Below are positions 8,226 through 17,664 of a stretch of DNA of 64,000 bases, in pieces. A model generated the notes under the pieces. The model was not told the DNA's origin. It was given only the letters and a program-made list of their open reading frames with translations, and did no database searches. This stretch comes from Micromonospora alfalfae (lineage in GTDB: Bacteria > Actinomycetota > Actinomycetes > Mycobacteriales > Micromonosporaceae): contig NZ_JAKKFH010000032.1 in NCBI RefSeq assembly GCF_022230925.1, positions 124,001 to 188,000 of the forward strand. The letters run 5' to 3'. The position numbers and the translations under genes were made by a program. Position 1 is the stretch's first letter, and the number at the start of each line of letters is the position of its first letter.

Positions 8226-9050
8226 TCAGCTGTCGGCGGTCAGGCCCTTCAGCATCTCGGCGAAATCGGCGGTCTCCGACGGCGGCGGCGGCTCAATGGC
8301 CACTGCCTTGCCGTAGTCGGTGTAGTCGATCACCATGTCGCCCATCGTGCCCATCACCAGGCCGGCCCGACGCGGGCGGTACTGCTCGTCGACCCACAGG
8401 TCGATCTTCAACTCCTTGACGCCCTGGCTGGTCAGCGTCTGCTCGGTGGCGTCACGGCGCGCGGCGTCGATCTGCGCGAGATAGGTCGCCACTGGAGTGG
8501 TGACCGTGTAGTGGACAGTCGGCACCCCGTTCACCGTCTCCTGCCCCACCACCGTCGTGCCCTCCAGGGCGAGCAACGTCTTGACCTGCTTGACCGGGTC
8601 GGCGTCCTCGAACTGCTTGCTGAAATCCGTGCCTGTCATCCCACTCAGACCGGTCAGGTCCATCTTCATCCAGCGCTTCCCGCCGGTGGCGGTGCGGGCT
8701 TCGGCTGGCATCTCGGTGAAGATCACGGCGCCGATCATCCGAAGGGTGGTGACGCCCTTTTTGTTGGTCATCTTCATCTCGGCCTTGAGCGGATCACCCA
8801 GGTCCAGGACGCCCTGCATCGAGATCTTCTCGCCGCCCATCGTGCCCGTCATCGTCACGGTCACCGAGTCGGTCTTGTCGGTGGTCTCGGCCGCCTTCAG
8901 CAGCGACCCCTTGAGATCACTGGCCAGCAGTTCCAGGACGCTGGGCTGCTTCGGCGCCTCGGACGCGCCGGACGTCACGCCGCAGGCGGAGACAGCGAAC
9001 GCAGCGAGCGCCGAGACCGCCACCAGAGCGGATTTCTTCCAAGATGACAC
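8226..9050 (-). CDS. LppX/LprAFG-like lipoprotein
   Basis: A 274-aa exported lipoprotein. The GTG at 9050 has GGGGGAAGG 7 bases upstream; a GTG two codons earlier would be too close to it. The signal peptide (SALVAVSALAAFAVSAC) ends in lipobox AVSAC. The mature part has repeated beta-strand pairs (SVTVTMTGTMGGEKISMQG, then LKAEMKMT), a RWMKMDLTG strand, and a long central helix, a layout like the mycobacterial LppX/LprG lipid-binding fold. These proteins carry lipids or glycolipids across the periplasm-like space. The family assignment rests on pattern, not alignment. It is followed by a hairpin at 8175-8212. Confidence 0.7.
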   Translation of the reverse strand: MSSWKKSALVAVSALAAFAVSACGVTSGASEAPKQPSVLELLASDLKGSLLKAAETTDKTDSVTVTMTGTMGGEKISMQGVLDLGDPLKAEMKMTNKKGVTTLRMIGAVIFTEMPAEARTATGGKRWMKMDLTGLSGMTGTDFSKQFEDADPVKQVKTLLALEGTTVVGQETVNGVPTVHYTVTTPVATYLAQIDAARRDATEQTLTSQGVKELKIDLWVDEQYRPRRAGLVMGTMGDMVIDYTDYGKAVAIEPPPPSETADFAEMLKGLTADS

Positions 9051-9174
9051 GTACACGCCTTCCCCCGTATGAATCTGGGGCGATCCCCAGTAGACCGACG
9101 ACACGCTAGCCCACGTTGTCGATTCGTGGGCACCGCGTTTCCATCGATGCGCGCCTGATCGAGACGCGATCGTT

Positions 9175-9213
9175 GATGTCGGGGTATCCGGGTCGACAGG
9201 ACACCCCGACATC
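9175..9213. repeat. intergenic inverted repeat, family B, copy 1
   Basis: Arms gatgtcggggtatcc (9175-9189) and ggacaccccgacatc (9199-9213) match at 14 of 15 positions around a 9-base spacer. It lies in the gap between the start of the lipoprotein gene and the end of ilvD, both on the reverse strand. A closely related repeat with nearly the same arms is at 29698-29736. Confidence 0.75.
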
Positions 9214-9247
9214 GCGGACGTCGCCGGTGCGGGGCAGGGCCGGGTGG

Positions 9248-11095
9248 TTACTCCGGGACGCGACGGTAGGCGCCGTCGCTGGCCGAGGTGGCCATCGAGG
9301 CGTACGCGCGCAGCGCCGCCGACACCGTCCGCTGCCGATCGGTCGGGGTGTACGGCTTGTCGCGCTTCTCCTCGGCCACCCGGCGAGCCTCCAGCTCCTC
9401 GGCGGGCACGTTCAGCTCGATCGACCGGCTCGGGATGTCGATGACGACCTCGTCGCCGTCGCGGACCAGGGCGATCAGCCCGCCGGAGGCCGCCTCGGGG
9501 GAGACGTGCCCGATGGAGAGCCCGGAGGTGCCGCCGGAGAACCGGCCGTCGGTGAGCAGCGCACAGGAGCGGCCCAACCCGCGGCCCTTGAGGAACGAGG
9601 TGGGGTAGAGCATCTCCTGCATGCCGGGGCCGCCCTTGGGCCCCTCGTACCGGATCACCACGACGTCCCCGGCGACCACCTGCTTGGCGAGGATCGCTGT
9701 CACCGCGTCGTCCTGCGACTCGTAGACCTTTGCCGGGCCACGGAAGGTCAGGCAGTCGTCGGGCACGCCGGCGGTCTTCACCACACTGCCCTCGGGTGCC
9801 AGGTTGCCGTGCAGGATGGCCAGCCCACCGTCGGCGGAGTAGGCGTGCTCGCGGTCCCGGATGCAGCCGCCGGCCGCGTCGGTGTCCAGCGACGACCACC
9901 GGTTGGTGGTGGAGAACGGCTCGACTGTGCGCACCCCGCCGGGGGCGGCGTGGAACAGCTCGACAGCCGTCGGGGTGGGGGAGCCTCCGCGCACGTCCCA
10001 GTCGGTCAGCCACTGCGCGAGGGAGGGGGAGTGCACGGCGTGCACGTTCCGGTTGAGCTGCCCGGCCCGGTCCAGTTCGCCGAGGATCGCCGGGATGCCG
10101 CCGGCCCGGTGCACGTCTTCCATGTGGTAGTTCGGCGAGTTCGGCGCGACCTTTGCCAGGCACGGCACCCGCCGGGAGATCGCGTCGATGTCGGTGACGC
10201 CGAAGTCCATCTCCGCCTCGCGGGCGGCGGCGAGCAGGTGCAGCACGGTGTTTGTGGAGCCGCCCATCGCCACGTCCAGGGCGACAGCGTTCTCGAAGGC
10301 GGCCTTGGAGGAGACATTACGCGGCAGCACCGAGTCGTCGTCGCCGTCGTACCACCGCTTGGAGATTTCCACGATGGTCCGGCCTGCCTCGACGAAGAGC
10401 GACCGGCGGGCGGCGTGGGTGGCCAGCGTCGAACCGTTGCCGGGCAGCGCGAGCCCGATCGCCTCGGTGAGGCAGTTCATCGAGTTGGCGGTGAACATGC
10501 CGGAGCAGGAGCCGCACGTCGGGCAGGCGGAACGTTCGATCTCACCGAGCTGCTCGTCGGTGACCGCCTCGTTCGAGGAGGCGATCATCGCGTCGATCAG
10601 GTCGATCTTGCTGTGCACGACGCCCTCGATCGCCATCGTCTTGCCGGCCTCCATCGGGCCGCCGGAGACGAAGACGGTCGGGATGTTGAGCCGCAACGCG
10701 GCCAGCAGCATCCCGGGGGTGATCTTGTCGCAGTTGGAGATGCAGACCAGGGCGTCCGCGCAGTGCGCGTTGACCATGTATTCGACAGCGTCGGCGATCA
10801 GCTCACGGCTGGGCAGCGAGTAGAGCATGCCGCCGTGGCCCATCGCGATGCCGTCGTCGACAGCGATGGTGTTGAACTCCCGGCCCACCCCGCCGGCCTC
10901 GGCGACCGCGTCGGCGACCAGGCCACCCATGTCCTTGAGGTGTACGTGACCAGGCACGAACTGGGTGAAACTGTTGGCGATGGCGACGATCGGCTTGCCG
11001 AAATCGTCGTCGGTCATCCCGGTGGCCCGCCAGAGGGCCCGGGCGCCGGCCATCGTCCGACCGTGTGTGGAGGTCCTCGACCGCAGCTCAGGCAT
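9248..11095 (-). CDS. ilvD: dihydroxy-acid dehydratase
   Basis: A 615-aa enzyme of valine, isoleucine and pantothenate synthesis that dehydrates 2,3-dihydroxy acids to 2-keto acids, using an Fe-S cluster. It has the family segments FVPGHVHLKDMG, CISNCDKITPGML and CPTCGSCSGMFTANSM, which contain the cluster cysteines, and the C-terminal DGRFSGGTSGLSIGHVSPEA. Start placed at the ATG at 11095 (MPELRSRTSTHGRTMAGARA), which matches usual family length; an in-frame start slightly upstream has no better ribosome-binding site. It is transcribed opposite to ilvBNC and separated from it by the GGDEF-EAL gene. Confidence 0.97.
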   Translation of the reverse strand: MPELRSRTSTHGRTMAGARALWRATGMTDDDFGKPIVAIANSFTQFVPGHVHLKDMGGLVADAVAEAGGVGREFNTIAVDDGIAMGHGGMLYSLPSRELIADAVEYMVNAHCADALVCISNCDKITPGMLLAALRLNIPTVFVSGGPMEAGKTMAIEGVVHSKIDLIDAMIASSNEAVTDEQLGEIERSACPTCGSCSGMFTANSMNCLTEAIGLALPGNGSTLATHAARRSLFVEAGRTIVEISKRWYDGDDDSVLPRNVSSKAAFENAVALDVAMGGSTNTVLHLLAAAREAEMDFGVTDIDAISRRVPCLAKVAPNSPNYHMEDVHRAGGIPAILGELDRAGQLNRNVHAVHSPSLAQWLTDWDVRGGSPTPTAVELFHAAPGGVRTVEPFSTTNRWSSLDTDAAGGCIRDREHAYSADGGLAILHGNLAPEGSVVKTAGVPDDCLTFRGPAKVYESQDDAVTAILAKQVVAGDVVVIRYEGPKGGPGMQEMLYPTSFLKGRGLGRSCALLTDGRFSGGTSGLSIGHVSPEAASGGLIALVRDGDEVVIDIPSRSIELNVPAEELEARRVAEEKRDKPYTPTDRQRTVSAALRAYASMATSASDGAYRRVPE

Positions 11096-11224
11096 GCATA
11101 CCAGCATGACACCGTCGGCGCGCGGACCCACCCGGGTATCTGCCGTGTCCCAACAGATGCACACTCAGCCCCCCATGACGTGCGCCCATCCGGCACTCTT
11201 GGAGGCGTGCATCTTCCACCGGGC

Positions 11225-13579
11225 ATGGTCGCTGTCGCGGCGCTCAGCGGGCTCGTCGCCGCGGTGGCCACCGTGCTGCTGACCCTCGTCGCCCGGCGGC
11301 GGACGGTGCCGCGTCGGCCGGCACACGTGCTGCTCGCGGCGGCCGCCGGTGTGGCAGTGCTCAGCCTCCTGGCCGGGGTCGTCGCCGCGCTCAGCGCGAA
11401 CGACCACTGGGCCCACGAGCAGGGGCAGCGCACCGGTTGGGCGACAATGGTGGCGATCGGCACGGCGGTGAGCGGGCTGGCCTTCGCCGCTGGTCTGCTC
11501 CGGCTGCCGGGGGTGGCCGCCACAGCGGCCGGAACTGCTCGACTCGCCCTGGACGGGTTGGTCATGGCGGCGGCGCTGTGGTTCGTCGGTTGGGTGCTCT
11601 TCTCCGAGCCCACCCGGTTGCTCGGTGCCGCCACCCCGATGGCCTGCCCGGCGATCCTGGTGGCCACTGTGAGTGCGGCGCTCGGTGCCGGGCTCGTCGT
11701 GATCGTCGTCTTCCGGGCCGCCGCGCCACGTCGACGGCTCGCCGCGCTGGGCGCCGGCATCAGCGCGGTGACCTGCGGCGGGCTGGGGCTCAGCGCCGGG
11801 CTCTGCCAGGCCGGACCGACCATGGCGTTGACCGGTGCGGCGGTGCTCGCCGCCGGTCTGCTGACCATCGCGCTCGCTGTGTACCGGGCCGACCGGCCGG
11901 GGCAGATCGACCTGGACCTGGTCGGTAGCGACGGCGAGTACGCGATCGCCCCGATGTTGGCGATGGCCGCCTCGGCCATGTACCACCTCGCCCAGGACGG
12001 CCGGTTCACAGCGCCGGGCATCGTGGCCGGCAGCGTGGAGGGCTTCGCCCTGGTGGCACGGCAGTACCTCACCCTTCGCGACGTCAGGGGTTACGCGAGC
12101 CGGCTGGTCGAGCGGGAGGCGCACTTCCGGGAGCTGGCGCACACCGATCCGCTGACGTCGTTGGCCAACCGGCGCGGGCTGCTCCGGGCGCTGCACCGCA
12201 ACGCCGCCGACCACAACCCGTGTGTGCTGCTCGGTCTGGACCTGGACGGCTTCAAGAACGTCAACGACATGCGGGGCCACGACGTGGGCGACGCCGTGCT
12301 GGCCGAGGTGGGCCGGCGGCTGCGCGGCAACCTGCGCCCCGGCGACGTGGCCGCCCGGCTGGGTGGCGACGAGTTCGCCGTACTCATGCAGGGCCGGCCG
12401 GTCGAGGCGGACCGCGTCGCCGAACGGCTCCTCGGGGTGCTCAACCGACCCTACGACCAGCCGGAGGGGCCGGTCTTCCTGTCGGTGAGCATCGGGGTGG
12501 CCGACTGGGCCGACGAACCCGACGTGGAGTTGCTGCTGCGCCACGCCGACCTGGCGTTGCGCTACGCCAAGCAGCGTGGCAAGAACCGGATCGAGCGGTA
12601 CGACGCCGCGTACGACAAACTGCTGCGCCGTCGTACGACTGTGGAGCACGAGCTGCGCGGGGCGATCGACCGCGACGAGCTGCGGTTGGCGTTCCAGCCG
12701 GTGGCGTCGCTGCCGTCGGTGCGGCCGGTCGGCGCCGAGGCGCTGCTCCGCTGGCACCATCCCGAGCTGGGCAACGTGCGTCCGGACGAGTTCATCCCGC
12801 TCGCCGAGGAGTGCGGCATGATCGCCCCGCTCGGCGCCTGGGTGCTGCACCAGGCCTGTTACCAGCTCTCCCGGTGGCTGGCGGACGGGCACGACGTCTG
12901 GGTGTCGGTGAACGTCTCCCCGCGCGAGCTGCACGCCCCGGAGTACGTGGTCCAGGTCGCCGAGGCGCTGCGCGCCCACCACGTGCCGCCGCAGCGGCTG
13001 GTGCTGGAGGTCACCGAGCACGCTGTCGCCACCGACCTGGACGAGCTGATCCGACGGCTCACCGCCCTGCGGTTGACAGGTGTCCGGATCGCGCTGGACG
13101 ACTTCGGGGCCGGCTACTCGTCGCTGGGGCAGCTGCGCCGGTTGCCGATCGACATCCTCAAGATCGACCACAGTCTGGTCGCCGAGCACGAGCCGGTCCG
13201 CCCGGTCGGCCAGGACGGCCCGGCGTTCGCCCCGATGGTCGACATCGTCATGCGCCTGGGTCACCAGTTGGGGCTGGAGGTGATCGCCGAGGGGGTGACC
13301 ACCCCGACCGAGTTGGCCGCGGTGGTGGCGGCCGGTTGCCGCTTCGGCCAGGGCGCGCTCTTCGGTTGGGGAGTGCCGGCCGAGCACCTGGAGGCGATGC
13401 TGGAGGCGGCCACGTCACCAGGCGCGCGTCCCGCTCCGGTGCCCGCGCCACGGCGTGCTGCGGGTGGGTCCGAGCAGCTCACCCCGCCTGGCGATGGCGC
13501 GTCGCAGGCCGACGCGCCGACCCCCGTTAACCAACATGTGGGATCAGTTGACTCATCGCGTGAGATGCGTCAGGCTTAG
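11225..13579 (+). CDS. membrane GGDEF-EAL cyclic-di-GMP protein
   Basis: A 784-aa protein. The first 280 residues contain about eight hydrophobic segments and form a membrane sensor region. A diguanylate cyclase domain follows with intact RLGGDEF at residues 380-384 and an inhibitory RxxD site (RPGD, 371-374) exactly five residues before it. The phosphodiesterase domain has EALLRW (EAL at 505-507) and DDFGAGYSSL. Both catalytic motifs are intact, so it may make or degrade c-di-GMP. The start is uncertain: the ATG at 11225 opens the first helix, while a GTG at 11207 sits one base after GGAGG. Its 3' end carries the ilvB promoter. In streptomycetes c-di-GMP controls development. Confidence 0.9.
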   Translation: MVAVAALSGLVAAVATVLLTLVARRRTVPRRPAHVLLAAAAGVAVLSLLAGVVAALSANDHWAHEQGQRTGWATMVAIGTAVSGLAFAAGLLRLPGVAATAAGTARLALDGLVMAAALWFVGWVLFSEPTRLLGAATPMACPAILVATVSAALGAGLVVIVVFRAAAPRRRLAALGAGISAVTCGGLGLSAGLCQAGPTMALTGAAVLAAGLLTIALAVYRADRPGQIDLDLVGSDGEYAIAPMLAMAASAMYHLAQDGRFTAPGIVAGSVEGFALVARQYLTLRDVRGYASRLVEREAHFRELAHTDPLTSLANRRGLLRALHRNAADHNPCVLLGLDLDGFKNVNDMRGHDVGDAVLAEVGRRLRGNLRPGDVAARLGGDEFAVLMQGRPVEADRVAERLLGVLNRPYDQPEGPVFLSVSIGVADWADEPDVELLLRHADLALRYAKQRGKNRIERYDAAYDKLLRRRTTVEHELRGAIDRDELRLAFQPVASLPSVRPVGAEALLRWHHPELGNVRPDEFIPLAEECGMIAPLGAWVLHQACYQLSRWLADGHDVWVSVNVSPRELHAPEYVVQVAEALRAHHVPPQRLVLEVTEHAVATDLDELIRRLTALRLTGVRIALDDFGAGYSSLGQLRRLPIDILKIDHSLVAEHEPVRPVGQDGPAFAPMVDIVMRLGHQLGLEVIAEGVTTPTELAAVVAAGCRFGQGALFGWGVPAEHLEAMLEAATSPGARPAPVPAPRRAAGGSEQLTPPGDGASQADAPTPVNQHVGSVDSSREMRQA
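13531..13543 (-). promoter_or_regulatory. candidate regulator site upstream of the ilvB promoter
   Basis: Read on the reverse strand this is TCCCACATGTTGG, matching 11 of 13 bases of the TCCCACAATTTGG found upstream of leuB. It ends 4 bases before the -35 element of the ilvB leader promoter. Proposed as a weaker member of the set also seen at leuB, leuC and cimA. No binding data. Confidence 0.35.
13548..13576 (+). promoter_or_regulatory. ilvB leader promoter
   Basis: TTGACT (13548-13553) is followed after 17 bases by CAGGCT (13571-13576), a fair actinobacterial -35/-10 pair. Transcription would begin about 7 bases further on, at or next to the ATG of the leader peptide (13584), so the leader would be translated from a leaderless transcript. 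The promoter lies inside the last codons of the GGDEF-EAL gene. Confidence 0.6.
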
Positions 13580-13583
13580 CCGC

Positions 13584-13619
13584 ATGTCGTCGTACCGGTC
13601 GCTGCGAGTACTTACCTGA
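13584..13619 (+). CDS. ilvB attenuator leader peptide
   Basis: An 11-codon reading frame, MSSYRSLRVLT, ending in TGA one base before a strong hairpin. Codons 7-10 are Leu-Arg-Val-Leu (CTG CGA GTA CTT). GTA and CTT are rare in this GC-rich genome, which would make translation sensitive to charged Leu/Val tRNA. The layout (leader peptide, hairpin, terminator, ilvBNC) matches ribosome-mediated attenuators known upstream of ilvB in corynebacteria and streptomycetes. It starts 4 bases after the preceding gene's stop. Confidence 0.75.
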   Translation: MSSYRSLRVLT

Positions 13620-13681
13620 GCGCACTCTCCCTCACCGAGAGTGCGCTGGCCCCGTGCATCTGCACGAGGGCCGTTTTTATT
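13620..13681 (+). terminator. ilvB attenuator: hairpin plus intrinsic terminator
   Basis: First hairpin: arms gcgcactctc and gagagtgcgc (13620-13629, 13637-13646) pair perfectly. Second hairpin: ggccccgtgca and tgcacgagggcc (13648-13672) with one bulge, followed directly by GTTTTTATT, a typical intrinsic terminator. The terminator is 87 bases before the ilvB start and ahead of no other gene, so it must be conditional. A ribosome stalled on the Leu/Val codons just upstream would cover the first hairpin and could change folding. Confidence 0.75.
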
Positions 13682-13767
13682 GCCATCGGAACCTGGCGAG
13701 GCGGGCCCCGCCCGCGTCGCATCGCTTGACTAGCCACCAGCCACTCCAGCCGAAGGCCAGAACCGCC

Positions 13768-15648
13768 ATGACGAGACCCACGCCCGAGACCCTCGCCCAC
13801 ACCGCCCGCCGGGCCCGCGCGGCCGCCGACCCGACCCTCGACGTCGACCAGGCCGCCACACGCACGGCCACCCCGGCCGCCCCGGCGGTACGGCCCGCCG
13901 CCGCGAACCCGATCTCCGGGGCCGGCTCGCTTGTGCGGTCCCTTGAGGCGCTCGAGGTCGACGTCGTCTTCGGCATTCCGGGCGGCGCGATCCTGCCGGC
14001 GTACGACCCGCTCTACGACTCGACGGTCCGGCACATCCTGGTGCGGCACGAGCAGGGCGCGGGGCACGCGGCGACCGGCTACGCGCAGGCCACCGGCAAG
14101 GTCGGCGTCTGCATCGCCACCTCCGGCCCGGGCGCGACGAACCTGGTCACCCCGATCGCCGACGCGTACATGGACTCGGTGGCGATGGTGGCGATCACCG
14201 GGCAGGTGGCCAGCCCGTTGATCGGCACCGACGGCTTCCAGGAAGCGGACATCCAGGGCATCACCCTGCCGATCACCAAGCACAACTTCCTCGTGCAGAA
14301 CGCCGAGGAGATCCCCCGGGTGCTGGCTGAGGCGTTCCACCTGGCCAGCAGCGGGCGACCCGGCCCGGTGCTGGTCGACATCCCCAAGGACGTGCTCCAG
14401 GCGCCGACCACCTTCTCCTGGCCGCCCACCCTGGACCTGCCCGGCTACCGGCCCACCCTGCACCCGCACGGCAAGCAGATCCGGGAGGCGGCGCGGCTGA
14501 TGGCCGCGGCCCGACGGCCGGTGCTCTACGTCGGCGGCGGGGTGCTCAAGGCCGGTGCCACCGACGGGCTGCGCCGGCTGGCCGAGCTGACCGGCATCCC
14601 GGTCGTCACCACGCTGATGGCGCTCGGGGCGTTCCCCGACTCGCATCAGCAGCACCTGGGGATGCCCGGCATGCACGGCACTGTCGCCGCTGTCTACGGT
14701 CTGCAGAAGGCGGATCTGATCGTCGCGCTGGGCGCACGCTTCGACGACCGGGTCACCGGCAAACTGGATTCGTTCGCCCCGGACGCGGCAGTGGTGCACG
14801 CGGACATCGACCCCGCCGAGATCGGCAAGAACCGGCACGTGGACGTCCCGATCGTCGGCGACGCCAAGCACGTCATCGACGAGCTGATCGCCGCGGTGAC
14901 CGCCGAGCGGGCGGCGGGGCGCACCGCCGACCTCGGTGACTGGTGGACGCAGCTGAACGACCTGCGCACCCGTTACCCGCTGGGCTACGACGAGCCGGTC
15001 GACGGGACCCTGTCCCCGCAGTACGTGATCAAGCGGCTGGGCGAGATCGTCGGCCCGGACGCGATCTTCGTGGCCGGGGTGGGCCAGCACCAGATGTGGG
15101 CGTCGCAGTTCATCTCCTACGAGAAGCCGTACACCTGGTTGAATTCCGGCGGCCTCGGCACCATGGGCTACGCGGTGCCCGCGGCGATGGGCGCCAAGGT
15201 CGGCAAGCCGGACACTGTGGTCTGGGCGGTGGACGGGGACGGCTGCTTCCAGATGACCAACCAGGAGTTGGCCACCTGCGCGTTGGAGGGCATCCCGGTC
15301 AAGATCGCCGTCATCAACAACGGCAATCTCGGCATGGTCCGGCAGTGGCAGACGCTCTTCTACAACGAGCGTTACTCCAACACCGAACTCGGCACCCACA
15401 AGCACCGCATCCCCGACTTCGTCAAGCTCGCCGAGGCCCTGGGCTGCATCGGGCTGCGCTGCGAGAGCGCGGATGACGTGGACAAGACCATCGCCGCCGC
15501 CATGGAGATCAACGACGCGCCCGTGGTGATCGACTTCGTGGTCGGCAAGGACGCGATGGTCTGGCCGATGGTCGCCGCCGGCACCAGCAACGACGAGATC
15601 ATGTTCGCCCGTGGCGTCCGCCCGGCCTTCGACGAGGATGACATTTAA
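13768..15648 (+). CDS. ilvB: acetolactate synthase large subunit
   Basis: A 626-aa thiamine-diphosphate enzyme that joins pyruvate with pyruvate or 2-oxobutyrate, the first shared step to valine/leucine and isoleucine. It shows FGIPGGAILPAYDPL, RHEQGAGHAATGYA (catalytic Glu), the central FAD-binding region (GARFDDRVTGKL) and the ThDP site GDGCFQMTNQELATC with NNGNLGMVRQWQ. The ATG at 13768 is preferred because the next upstream in-frame start falls inside the attenuator terminator. About 60 N-terminal Ala/Thr/Arg-rich residues precede the conserved fold. It overlaps ilvN by one base (TAATG). Confidence 0.98.
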   Translation: MTRPTPETLAHTARRARAAADPTLDVDQAATRTATPAAPAVRPAAANPISGAGSLVRSLEALEVDVVFGIPGGAILPAYDPLYDSTVRHILVRHEQGAGHAATGYAQATGKVGVCIATSGPGATNLVTPIADAYMDSVAMVAITGQVASPLIGTDGFQEADIQGITLPITKHNFLVQNAEEIPRVLAEAFHLASSGRPGPVLVDIPKDVLQAPTTFSWPPTLDLPGYRPTLHPHGKQIREAARLMAAARRPVLYVGGGVLKAGATDGLRRLAELTGIPVVTTLMALGAFPDSHQQHLGMPGMHGTVAAVYGLQKADLIVALGARFDDRVTGKLDSFAPDAAVVHADIDPAEIGKNRHVDVPIVGDAKHVIDELIAAVTAERAAGRTADLGDWWTQLNDLRTRYPLGYDEPVDGTLSPQYVIKRLGEIVGPDAIFVAGVGQHQMWASQFISYEKPYTWLNSGGLGTMGYAVPAAMGAKVGKPDTVVWAVDGDGCFQMTNQELATCALEGIPVKIAVINNGNLGMVRQWQTLFYNERYSNTELGTHKHRIPDFVKLAEALGCIGLRCESADDVDKTIAAAMEINDAPVVIDFVVGKDAMVWPMVAAGTSNDEIMFARGVRPAFDEDDI

Positions 15649-16163
15649 TGACGATGCACACGCTGTCCGTGCTTGTGGAGAACAAGCCGGGCGTGCTCGC
15701 CCGGGTCTCCGGCCTGTTCTCCCGGCGCGGGTTCAACATCGACAGCCTCGCCGTCGGCGAGACCGAGAACCCGGACGTCTCCCGGATCACCATCGTGGTC
15801 AACGCGGAGTCGTCCCCGCTGGAGCAGGTCACCAAGCAGCTGAACAAGCTTGTCAACGTGCTCAAGATCGTTGAGCTGGACCCCCAGGTCTCGGTCGCCC
15901 GGGAGTTGCTGCTGGTGAAGGTTCGCGCCGACCGGTCCGCGCGGTCACAGGTGCTGGAGACCGTCAACCTGTTCCGCGCCCGGGTGGTCGACGTCGCACC
16001 GGACACGCTGACCATCGAGGCCACCGGCACCCCTGACAAGCTCGACGCGCTGCTACGCGACCTTGAGGCCTTCGGCATCAAGGAAATGGTGCAGTCCGGG
16101 CTGGTGGCCATCGGGCGCGGTTCGCGTTCGATCACCGCCGGTCCCGCGCTACGGGCCGCCTGA
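15648..16163 (+). CDS. ilvN: acetolactate synthase regulatory (small) subunit
   Basis: A 171-aa subunit. The N-terminal ACT domain begins MHTLSVLVENKPGVLARVSG with the FNIDSLAVGETE effector-loop region, and the second half is the C-terminal domain of ALS small subunits (LVKVRADRSARSQVLE). It activates the large subunit and confers valine feedback inhibition. The start codon shares a base with the ilvB stop, so the two subunits are co-translated. Confidence 0.97.
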   Translation: MTMHTLSVLVENKPGVLARVSGLFSRRGFNIDSLAVGETENPDVSRITIVVNAESSPLEQVTKQLNKLVNVLKIVELDPQVSVARELLLVKVRADRSARSQVLETVNLFRARVVDVAPDTLTIEATGTPDKLDALLRDLEAFGIKEMVQSGLVAIGRGSRSITAGPALRAA

Positions 16164-16258
16164 CCCGCCGCTGGTCGGCCCTCGGCCGGCCGTCCGGCGA
16201 ATTCATCCGCACAGACCACGACGGGCCGCCCCGGCCGTCGTACGAAAGGGAAGTTCTC

Positions 16259-17272
<1,014 letters not shown>

Positions 17273-17348
17273 CCCGTCCGAACGACGATCCACCGACAGC
17301 CCTCGGGCCGGCGCTCTCCCCAGCGCCGCCCCGGGGCTGCCCGGCATG

Positions 17349-17377
17349 CTGCCGCCCGTCGATACGTCGGGCGGCAG
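17349..17377 (+). terminator. hairpin after ilvC
   Basis: Perfect 10-base arms ctgccgcccg and cgggcggcag around a 9-base loop, 76 bases after the ilvC stop, with no U-tract. The rest of the 390-bp gap to serA shows no gene. A TACGAT at 17547-17552 may be a -10 for serA but lacks a convincing -35. Confidence 0.5.
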
Positions 17378-17664
17378 TGCTCGTGCGCCACGACTCTCCC
17401 GCAGTGACCGGGTGACCGACGCCGCCGGGTGCTCGGCGCGGCCGGAGCAACAGTGTCGGTGCGGTGAACGACCGATGTCCGTCGCCCGACCGGGCGTGTG
17501 AGGGCACTCACCCCGAAGACCGGAACACGCCGACCAGCGCGGCCCCTACGATCGCCTGTAGGTGCAGCAGCCGGCACCTGACGGCCACGGCACGGATCAG
17601 CGCAGGGCGCAGTGCGGCGCCCGGCCGCCCGGGCCGATCGCAAACACGACCTCTACGAGGACCG

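Noticed and set aside
9051..10163. Upstream extension of the 8226-9050 lipoprotein frame
   Set aside because: It overlaps ilvD in another frame; the lipoprotein signal, lipobox and ribosome-binding site fix the start at 9050.
9116..11206. Long open extension upstream of the GGDEF-EAL gene and other large opposite-strand frames such as 46976-49564
   Set aside because: They lie opposite real genes (ilvD, ppk), have no family motif and arise from the strong GC bias; only the part from about 11207 carries membrane helices and GGDEF/EAL motifs.
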